Positions 41,612-46,943 of a stretch of 46,943 nt of DNA are shown here, in pieces. The stretch is from a virus. A program made the translations under genes and the position numbers. The stretch covers positions 1 to 46,943 of IMG/VR virus record IMGVR_UViG_3300008448_000157; one strand, 5' to 3'. The stretch's first letter is position 1; the number at the start of each line of letters is the position of its first letter. The notes below the pieces were generated by a model that did no database searches, was not told the origin of the DNA, and was given only the letters and a program-made list of their open reading frames with translations.

Positions 41612-41884
41612 ATGCAGTTATCCGCCGCTACCGAAACCCTCAAGTATCTTAGGGAGACTAAGGGTGTTATCAATCAGCTTGCCAACCACGCCGCGCAGCG
41701 TAATAAAACATTAAAAATTATCGCTTGCGTTTCTACGCTCAAGCTATTATTGATGAGAATAGAAGCAGCGTTGAGTGCTAGCATTTCTGGAGCCGGGGAC
41801 GATTTGTCCGCTGGCTCCGTTATCATTCAGAAGAGCATCTACGATCCCGTCTTGGAGTATTGGATTAAAGAGTTAACCACATGA
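41612..41884 (+). CDS. 90-aa helical protein, unknown
   Basis: All-helical (TETLKYLRETKGVINQLANH, TLKIIACVSTLKLLLMRIEA). It is 5 nt after the Clp-like gene and overlaps the next gene by ATGA. No domain recognised. Confidence 0.6.
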   Translation: MQLSAATETLKYLRETKGVINQLANHAAQRNKTLKIIACVSTLKLLLMRIEAALSASISGAGDDLSAGSVIIQKSIYDPVLEYWIKELTT

Positions 41885-42111
41885 TACCTGAAAGCATTAA
41901 CTTAATTTGGTATAATCTAGAACGTAACTTTCTAGAGATGCAGGTTAAGTGCGATATGATAGATCTTAGTATTGAGACGCTGCAAAAATATAAGGAATCT
42001 TTGGAGAGGAGTTTGGAGCTTATGAAAGGCAACCTGACTGCTCTCATGAAGATGCATGGTGGCCCAGATGGAGCGTCAACTACTAACAAACAACCTCAAC
42101 AGAAGATGTGA
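41881..42111 (+). CDS. 76-aa coiled-coil protein, unknown
   Basis: A single long helix (LERNFLEMQVKCDMIDLSIE on to LTALMKMH) and a short Asn/Gln-rich tail. Its 3' third overlaps the next zinc-binding frame by 56 nt. It shares ATGA with the preceding gene. Role unknown. Confidence 0.55.
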   Translation: MIPESINLIWYNLERNFLEMQVKCDMIDLSIETLQKYKESLERSLELMKGNLTALMKMHGGPDGASTTNKQPQQKM

Positions 42112-42295
42112 TTCTTGTGGGGACATGAATAGCTGCACGAAATATAACAATGCTTATGTTTGTATTTCGTGTTACAGAATGGATAACAGAGGCATCCCAA
42201 GAGACAACCAGGGCAGGATAATCTCCAGCACTCAGGATCAAGTCTTAATTGTAAAGCCGGATGCCAACAGAAAGAAATACAGGAGAAAGAAGTGA
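42056..42295 (+). CDS. Small zinc-finger-like protein
   Basis: 79 aa with CDSCGDMNSC and YVCISCYR, two Cys pairs spaced to bind one zinc, and a basic tail (RKKYRRKK). A start at 42068 is also possible. Likely binds nucleic acid or protein. ATGA-type overlap (4 nt) with the next gene. Confidence 0.6.
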   Translation: MVAQMERQLLTNNLNRRCDSCGDMNSCTKYNNAYVCISCYRMDNRGIPRDNQGRIISSTQDQVLIVKPDANRKKYRRKK

Positions 42296-42630
42296 AGATC
42301 GACTACGAAAAGTTAGGTAAAAACATTGGCTCTCTCATAACTGAGAAGCAAAAGAGCTATGGGGATTCATTCCATAAGTCGGGAGAGGTAATGAAACAAC
42401 TCTTCCCTAATGGTATTCCACAAGAAAGTTATGTGGATGCCCTGGCTCTGGTCAGGATTGTCGATAAAATGTTTAGACTGGCTACCGATCCCAACTACGG
42501 AGGGGAGAATAGCTGGGGGGATATCGCGGGCTATGCGTTACTGCGTCTTGGAGATGTAGAGGCCCGCAAGAAGAGAGTACGGCTAAATCCGGCCCAGTCT
42601 GATCCGAACGAGCCTGTACCGTTTGAATAG
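42292..42630 (+). CDS. Nmad1/DUF1599-like protein
   Basis: 112 aa. EKQKSYGDSFHKSGEVMKQL, ALALVRIVDKMFRLATD and ENSWGDIAGYALLRLGD match the order of the nucleotide-modification-associated domain 1 (DUF1599), an all-alpha, MazG-like fold with acidic metal ligands. In phages such proteins go with altered or cleaned-up nucleotide pools. Enzymatic role here is not proven. It is the last gene before the tRNA cluster. Confidence 0.65.
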   Translation: MKIDYEKLGKNIGSLITEKQKSYGDSFHKSGEVMKQLFPNGIPQESYVDALALVRIVDKMFRLATDPNYGGENSWGDIAGYALLRLGDVEARKKRVRLNPAQSDPNEPVPFE

Positions 42631-42637
42631 TTTTTAT

Positions 42638-42739
42638 GCCATATTCGTCCAATTGGTAGGACACCCTGTCTGATACCGTCATATCGGCCTAAATACCTTA
42701 GGTTTGAGGGAGATGTAGGTTCAAGTCCTACATATGGCA
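42638..42739 (+). tRNA. tRNA-like gene with about 30 extra nt in the anticodon region
   Basis: A perfect acceptor stem (GCCATAT 42638-42644 with ATATGGC 42732-42738), D-arm GTCC-AATTGGTA-GGAC, and T-arm GTAGG-TTCAAGT-CCTAC (42715-42731) are all present. Between 42664 and 42714 there are 51 nt rather than the usual 21-22. CCCT/AGGG can close a 4-bp anticodon stem around a 37-nt loop holding two small hairpins. No anticodon can be read and no CCA is encoded. It may be a decayed tRNA, or hold an intron or a long variable arm. Confidence 0.6.
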
Positions 42740-42748
42740 TATTTTTAC

Positions 42749-42822
42749 GCCGCATTAGTATAATGGCATTACAGTGGTTTTGTAAACCTCTAACGTGGGT
42801 TCGATTCCCTCATGCGGCTCCA
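42749..42822 (+). tRNA. tRNA-Thr (TGT)
   Basis: Acceptor GCCGCAT / ATGCGGC, a short D-arm, anticodon loop TTTGTAA with TGT, T-loop TTCGATT, discriminator T and encoded CCA. The second pair of the anticodon stem and of the T-stem are both U-U mismatches. Reads ACA codons. Confidence 0.85.
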
Positions 42823-42826
42823 ATAT

Positions 42827-42902
42827 GCGTTTATAGCTCAGTCGGTAGAGCAGATGACTGTTAATCATCTTGTCGTAGGTTCGATTCCTACTAAACGCGC
42901 CA
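42827..42902 (+). tRNA. tRNA-Asn (GTT)
   Basis: Clean cloverleaf: acceptor GCGTTTA / TAAACGC, D-arm GCTC...GAGC, anticodon stem GATGA / TCATC with loop CTGTTAA (GTT), T-arm GTAGG-TTCGATT-CCTAC, discriminator G, encoded CCA. Only 4 nt from the Thr tRNA, so both are probably cut from one transcript. Asn codons are common in the AT-rich glycan genes. Confidence 0.96.
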
Positions 42903-42982
42903 ATAACTTATGGACGAAGAGCAAGTAGTTTACGAGCAGCCTATAGAGGACCTGTCAGATTAATAACTGCCTAGAGAAGCAA

Positions 42983-43000
42983 GGTCTATTATAGACCTAT
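42983..43000 (+). promoter_or_regulatory. Palindrome over a TATTAT box before sigma-like gene
   Basis: GGTCTA-TTA-TAGACC (42983-42997) is a perfect 6-bp inverted repeat that contains TATTAT (42987-42992). The ATG at 43001 lies 8 nt past the box, with no Shine-Dalgarno. A repressor covering the -10 box is one reading. Confidence 0.5.
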
Positions 43001-43579
43001 ATGTTAAATTTAACTTCAGACCAATGGGATCTGTACCACAAAAAGTATAATAAACTTATGTGGAAGATTGCCCATCGCATATCAGGAGATACGATGTTAG
43101 CCTCTTTGGAGGACAACTATTCGGATCTCTCTATCGCTGCCATAGAATCCATCAATGGCTTTCATAAGAAGACTGGTAAATCGTTCGATGAAATGATTAC
43201 CATGAAGCTCTTCGATCAATACACTAAGACTTGCTTGTGGACTGCCAAGGCAAGAAAAGGTATAAAGCTTACAGAGCGAATGCCATTTAGAAACAAGCAC
43301 GTTTCAATTGATGCACTGCGGGATGACCCAGATGTATCTTTTGATGTGCCAGATGCATCCGCATTAACGAGATATACAAGAGTAGAAGCAATGGATACCT
43401 ACAAGAGCTACGACTCTGGCGTTAAGAAGCTGGTGCGTGTTCTTTCAGAGAATCCAGAGATGATGACTGAGACGGGCAAGCTTAAGGTTAATCCAATAGC
43501 CAAGAAGATGAACCTGTCTATTGCAAAGGTTGAAAACCTTATCAAGATTATGGAGACTACAAATGACCCAAACAAATGA
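43001..43579 (+). CDS. Second sigma-factor-like protein
   Basis: 192 aa. YNKLMWKIAHRISGDTM, then SLEDNYSDLSIAAIESINGF and GKSFDEMI resemble sigma-70 region 2 (helix, DL-turn, core helix). Near the C-terminus NPIAKKMNLSIAKVENLIKI is a helix-turn-helix like region 4. It would be a polymerase-binding or DNA-reading factor apart from the gp55-like protein. It lacks clear -10 reading residues, so a sigma role is an inference. Its end overlaps the next gene by 17 nt. Confidence 0.55.
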   Translation: MLNLTSDQWDLYHKKYNKLMWKIAHRISGDTMLASLEDNYSDLSIAAIESINGFHKKTGKSFDEMITMKLFDQYTKTCLWTAKARKGIKLTERMPFRNKHVSIDALRDDPDVSFDVPDASALTRYTRVEAMDTYKSYDSGVKKLVRVLSENPEMMTETGKLKVNPIAKKMNLSIAKVENLIKIMETTNDPNK

Positions 43580-43832
43580 AGACTTTCTGAATCGAGTTAC
43601 TAAGAAAGTAGTACCTACCGGAAAAGAGATCCCAGACGATATGAATCACCCAGACTTTGCCAAGCGAGTTATCGAGAACGCTCCCAATACTGTTCCTGCA
43701 TACTTTGAGTATGACGCGAATAAGGCTATTAAAGACTTTCTCTTTGAACAGACTGATATCGCCAAGCAGCTTAGAAAGCTGATTGATCAAATTGATAAAA
43801 GAGGAATAGGTCATGAACGGAAAGGGGAGTAA
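43563..43832 (+). CDS. 89-aa protein, unknown
   Basis: A helical, charged protein (DFLNRVTKKVVPTGKEIPDD, FAKRVIENAPNTVPAYFEYD). ATG 43563 fits better than an upstream in-frame codon at 43521. It overlaps the following tiny gene by 20 nt. No family recognised. Confidence 0.6.
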   Translation: MTQTNEDFLNRVTKKVVPTGKEIPDDMNHPDFAKRVIENAPNTVPAYFEYDANKAIKDFLFEQTDIAKQLRKLIDQIDKRGIGHERKGE

Positions 43833-43947
43833 GCCGAGACCTGTAGACGAGCAGAAGTTTAATCACAACTTCGACAAAATATTCGGAGAGCTTAAATTAA
43901 AGGCTATTGCATCCGATAAGAAGCCAAAGAAGAAGGATAAAAAATGA
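43813..43947 (+). CDS. 44-aa basic peptide of a type common in T4-like marine phages
   Basis: A short frame reading MNGKGSKPRPVDEQKFNHNF then DKIFGELKLK and a Lys-rich tail (KKPKKKDKK). The NGKGxKxRP start and DxIFG step recur in tiny phage proteins of unknown role. It begins inside the preceding frame and its stop makes ATGA with the next gene, which supports its being real. Confidence 0.6.
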   Translation: MNGKGSKPRPVDEQKFNHNFDKIFGELKLKAIASDKKPKKKDKK

Positions 43948-45983
43948 ATATTAAACTGCAAAACCTTTCTACCCTGCATTCCCAAAGTAATTGGATCACT
44001 ATGGGAATCCCGCCTAAGACCTTTGTAGAATCAGGCGAAATGGATATTACAACTCAAGATGGGAGATCGTTTAGAGTTGTAAATGATGATTCTACGGAAC
44101 TCTTTGTAAGAGGAACTTTACAGCCAAACGAGACTTTAGAGCTAGACCTCTCTGAATTTGGAGGGCTTGATGCACCTGAGTTTCAATTCTCAACCTGGGT
44201 GACTGACGAGATACATAAAATTATCCCTCAGTTCATGCTAGACTTAGAAGATGGGACTACGCTACTTTCTGAGCCTATGGAGCTTTATCTTGGTGAAGAA
44301 CATCTCAGGCCAAGGAACTATATTGCCCCAGACAAGCAAAGCTCAGTAAGAAAGCGTTTTTATTTCATAACTGAAATCAAAGCTGCCCCAATGCATATTG
44401 AGGGTTGGATTGATATTTTTGATCGTCAGGAAGTTGTACCTATTATTATCCGTTGCTCATTCGGTGACGTAGGGAGCGAGAGGGTCCTCAACAAGAGATT
44501 TGGCTCTCTTAAGATGATTACTGGAGAGAAGGCTGTAATCGACTTCCGCAAACCAAAAGGACTGCGAGAGCCTGCTTATATTAATGGCAAGTGGGATACT
44601 GAGATTGTAAGCCCACGACTTTGGTGGAAGGCTAGAACCATTGAAGTATTCGGTGCATTGCTTTGTATGCCCCCCTATGAAAGCATTGGACAGGAAGTAG
44701 GTCTTCCTGGGTTTGTAGAAAAGATAACTAACCTTCTTGCTAGAGAAGAGGCTCCTGGCGTAGGCATTTACTCTAATTGGCATGGAAATTGGATGACTTG
44801 CAAATCAGCACCAGAAGCACCTGAGAACATGGCTCAGGCTATTGTAACAGCCAAAAATGCCTTCTACAGCAGAATTAATACTTTTGGTGACGAGTATGAT
44901 CAAAGAGCTTATGCACAGCCAAGAAACTCTGCTCAGACAGGGAATCAGCCAGACTTTGGAGTTGCGCGTGGTGAACTTGTAGTCACTGCTCATCAACCAT
45001 GGGCATTGTTTGATTATCGGTTTAGTGTTCAGGCTTGGATGCTACGCCCATATTCACACAAGGAAGCTAATGGTGATCCAGTAAAGGCTGCCAATCACCC
45101 TAACACCAAGCTATACAATCTTTCGATTGATACTAGATTTGGATCAGATTTCCTGGGATTCCCAAATCCAGTTCCCTACAGTGAATTCTGGACTGGCAGT
45201 GATGCACAGCACAGATCAGATAATTTATTGTATGCCATGTATGCTCTCACCAGAGATCCAAGCATCAAGGCTACGATTGATGATCTAATTCAATGCTCTT
45301 TGATGGAGATTAAAACTTATCAACAATATGGTCTACCGAACAGTATTGAATCCCCAAGAGGATGGGGTAGACCACTTCTCGCCATGGCTCATGCTTGCTC
45401 CATGGGATTCAATGATATTAGAGCGAACATGGTTGAGATGGCTGATGTGATGCATGATTGTGCCTCCATGAATAAGATTGTGCAGGACGATAAGCACACT
45501 GTCAGAACTCTTTCTAACAACGGATCCAAGTATGGATGGGTAGATGCCTCAGGTCGCCCGATCAGAGCCTTGGTATGCTGGGAAGAGGCTATAGGGGCTA
45601 TTGGACTATGGGCTACGTTCATGGTTACTGGCGATTATAAGTATCGTCAGACTGCACTTGAAATCGCTAGAACCATTGTACGCCACGCATTCTTTAAGAC
45701 TTCTGATGGGAAGTGGTATACCTGTTATGCTGTACGTTGGAATACAGATGATCCAGGCGTCCCACTACCAGATTCAAGCTACAGACTAACTGCTCGCCCA
45801 GAAGATAACAAGGATGTATTCGTATTCGGTATGCAGCAGTGGATGCTACCCTGTGTCGATATGGTTTATTTCTACGATGAGAAATCTGCCGAGGATAAGA
45901 CTATAATCAGCAAAGCTAAGGCTATCAAGGATTACTTTGGAGCACCAAAGACTTTTGATGACTCAGCTTGGCTTGCGATATGA
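43944..45983 (+). CDS. 679-aa protein, possible carbohydrate-binding/processing virion protein
   Basis: No family is certain. Residues 1-230 are strand-rich (SNWITMGIPPKTFVESGEMD, LFVRGTLQPNETLELDLSEF). From about 270 on the protein is Trp/Tyr/His-rich and helical, with repeated helix pairs (HRSDNLLYAMYALTRD, SIESPRGWGRPLLAMAHA, KYRQTALEIARTIVRHAFFK) as in (alpha/alpha) barrel sugar-acting enzymes. The layout, beta domains then helical toroid, recalls exo-rhamnogalacturonan-lyase-like (PcRGLX/YetA) proteins; that is a guess. It could be a surface protein that handles host polysaccharide. No signal peptide. Confidence 0.8.
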   Translation: MNIKLQNLSTLHSQSNWITMGIPPKTFVESGEMDITTQDGRSFRVVNDDSTELFVRGTLQPNETLELDLSEFGGLDAPEFQFSTWVTDEIHKIIPQFMLDLEDGTTLLSEPMELYLGEEHLRPRNYIAPDKQSSVRKRFYFITEIKAAPMHIEGWIDIFDRQEVVPIIIRCSFGDVGSERVLNKRFGSLKMITGEKAVIDFRKPKGLREPAYINGKWDTEIVSPRLWWKARTIEVFGALLCMPPYESIGQEVGLPGFVEKITNLLAREEAPGVGIYSNWHGNWMTCKSAPEAPENMAQAIVTAKNAFYSRINTFGDEYDQRAYAQPRNSAQTGNQPDFGVARGELVVTAHQPWALFDYRFSVQAWMLRPYSHKEANGDPVKAANHPNTKLYNLSIDTRFGSDFLGFPNPVPYSEFWTGSDAQHRSDNLLYAMYALTRDPSIKATIDDLIQCSLMEIKTYQQYGLPNSIESPRGWGRPLLAMAHACSMGFNDIRANMVEMADVMHDCASMNKIVQDDKHTVRTLSNNGSKYGWVDASGRPIRALVCWEEAIGAIGLWATFMVTGDYKYRQTALEIARTIVRHAFFKTSDGKWYTCYAVRWNTDDPGVPLPDSSYRLTARPEDNKDVFVFGMQQWMLPCVDMVYFYDEKSAEDKTIISKAKAIKDYFGAPKTFDDSAWLAI

Positions 45984-46231
45984 AAGTAAAAGAACTTAGA
46001 AAGCTCTTGAAGAACTTCGATGATAATCTTATAGTTATCTTCGGAGAGGATTGTAGGGCGGGTGGAAGAATCTTCAGCAAAGAATACACAGACATCAAGA
46101 AAGGTAATCTAAAAGCTGAAGAAACTCTCATTGGCCCTTACATTCGATTTAAGGAAGACGATGATGGTCCGTATCTTCTAATAGATTTCACTAACTCAAG
46201 AATCTACACAATAGACGATTTCCAAAAATGA
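45980..46231 (+). CDS. 83-aa protein, unknown
   Basis: Begins KVKELRKLLKNFDDNLIVIF, the short helix-loop-strand start found in many small phage proteins, then GPYIRFKEDDDGPYLLIDF. ATGA overlap with both neighbours; ATG 45980 is preferred to an upstream codon at 45968. No function assigned. Confidence 0.65.
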   Translation: MKVKELRKLLKNFDDNLIVIFGEDCRAGGRIFSKEYTDIKKGNLKAEETLIGPYIRFKEDDDGPYLLIDFTNSRIYTIDDFQK

Positions 46232-46497
46232 TTGAAGTTGTACAAAACTACGATGACTTGTTCCGCCTTGTTCGTGACCTTGAGAAGTTGCAGGACAAGG
46301 GTATGACCAGATTCAACATCCACGGGTATCAAAAGCATGGGGATGAAACCATGGATGTACCCGAGGATTTTGGATGCTATCACATTGATGAAATGATTTG
46401 GCGTCTTGAGCAAGCTTTGGATAAGGCCATGATGATGGATTACCAGTTAAAGTTTGAGCGAGAGAAGAATAGAAAAGAAGACGAAGATTTATTATGA
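46228..46497 (+). CDS. 89-aa protein, unknown
   Basis: Acidic helical protein (YDDLFRLVRDLEKLQDKG, CYHIDEMIWRLEQALDKA) with a Lys/Glu-rich tail. Coupled by ATGA overlap upstream and downstream. No domain recognised. Confidence 0.65.
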   Translation: MIEVVQNYDDLFRLVRDLEKLQDKGMTRFNIHGYQKHGDETMDVPEDFGCYHIDEMIWRLEQALDKAMMMDYQLKFEREKNRKEDEDLL

Positions 46498-46943
46498 AGA
46501 GTTTTATACCGTTACTTCTAGCAGCTACATTACCAGCGCAGATTCCAACTGTATTGGTAATGAATCAGAGTTCACAGCCTTATGAGGGTGTGAAGAGAGT
46601 CTATCTACACAGAAAGCCACCACATGATGGAGGTTGGCTGCTTGATAGATTTACTCCAGGTGGATATCTGGGATCATTTTATGTTCCTATTGCAGTCTAT
46701 AGTGTAGCCAACATCACACCAGACAATAAGATTGCTGTTGATGTTTATCTAAAACTTAATGCAGGAGAGGTGAGACAGCTAAACTTCTGGACCATGGATC
46801 CAGTTAATGTTCCTGTACCACAACTCCCTCCAGACCTTGGATCTTATTTCCAGGGACTTCCTGTATGCAATGGGGCTTATCTGATGCCCCTAGAAATTGT
46901 TACAGGCTACAACGTAATCAATGGTCAGTCTCATAACGGGGCA
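46494..46943 (+). CDS. Secreted/virion protein, N-terminal 150 residues (partial)
   Basis: The frame runs off the right edge. The start MKSFIPLLLAATLPAQIPTV looks like a signal peptide or a hydrophobic tip. It is then strand-rich with Pro/Gly/Tyr (RKPPHDGGWLLDRFTPGGYL, VPVPQLPPDLGSYFQGLPV, TGYNVINGQSHNG). DVYLKLNAGEVRQLN resembles RGTLQPNETLELDL in the 679-aa protein, so the two may share a beta domain. Probably part of a surface or fibre gene group that continues beyond the window. Confidence 0.75.
   Translation, partial: MKSFIPLLLAATLPAQIPTVLVMNQSSQPYEGVKRVYLHRKPPHDGGWLLDRFTPGGYLGSFYVPIAVYSVANITPDNKIAVDVYLKLNAGEVRQLNFWTMDPVNVPVPQLPPDLGSYFQGLPVCNGAYLMPLEIVTGYNVINGQSHNGA

Noticed and set aside
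42669-42705. Group I intron in the first tRNA
   Set aside because: The extra sequence is only about 30 nt, far too short for a group I or II intron.
42910-42963. 17-codon frame after tRNA-Asn (begins MDEEQVVYEQ)
   Set aside because: Very short, no ribosome site and no neighbour coupling; could be a real micro-protein but cannot be supported.
1-46943. CRISPR array, insertion sequence or integrase
   Set aside because: No regularly spaced direct repeats, transposase, integrase or attachment-type repeat was seen on reading both strands.

Overview
The window is a stretch of a tailed-phage genome of the T4 superfamily (contractile-tailed myovirus type). The evidence is a T4-like virion block (prohead protease gp21, scaffold gp22, capsid gp23, neck/tail-terminator gp13, gp14, gp15, sheath gp18, tube gp19) and T4-like recombination and replication genes (gp46/gp47, gp41-type helicase, UvsX, UvsY-like, gp32, gp55-like late sigma). 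Genes are packed head to tail, mostly on the + strand, with ATGA overlaps. There are no photosynthesis genes, and the host cannot be named from the sequence. The window starts in the tail of one gene and ends inside another.

Layout. 1-8.9 kb: prohead, capsid, neck and tail genes, closed by a strong terminator. 8.9-11.4 kb: one 832-aa protein of unknown function. 11.4-16.5 kb: a PD-(D/E)xK nuclease, the gp55-like sigma on the minus strand, a family A DNA polymerase fused to a uracil-glycosylase-like domain and divided over three overlapping frames, and two basic minus-strand genes. 16.6-26.0 kb: ThyX, gp47, gp46, class II ribonucleotide reductase, zinc-ribbon protein, helicase, UvsY-like, gp32 and a lipoprotein, ending in a second strong terminator. 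26.1-36.1 kb: a carbohydrate island, very AT-rich over most of its length, with nine glycosyltransferase-type genes plus GDP-fucose synthase and GDP-mannose dehydratase. 36.1-42.6 kb: small genes with a pyrimidine-dimer-glycosylase-like enzyme, dUTPase, cytidine/dCMP deaminase-like protein, UvsX, a Clp-type AAA+ ATPase and an Nmad1/DUF1599-like protein. 42.6-42.9 kb: three tRNA-type genes (Thr-TGT, Asn-GTT and one with an abnormal anticodon region). 43.0 kb to the end: a second sigma-like protein, small genes, a 679-aa protein and the start of a secreted protein.

How the parts work together. The phage makes and protects its own dNTP supply (class II RNR, ThyX, dUTPase, deaminase). It replicates with a family A polymerase working beside T4-type helicase, SSB and recombination proteins. 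It probably switches to late genes through the gp55-like factor acting at TAAATA-type sites. It carries a GDP-mannose to GDP-fucose route with two fucosyltransferase-like enzymes, presumably to decorate either the virion or the host surface. Most notable are the three-way split UDG/exonuclease/polymerase, the Clp-like ATPase that keeps a ClpP-docking-type loop, a tRNA-like gene with an enlarged anticodon loop, a ThyX lacking the usual RHR signature, and several genes whose start codons sit 6-8 nt after a -10 box without a Shine-Dalgarno, as expected for leaderless mRNAs.
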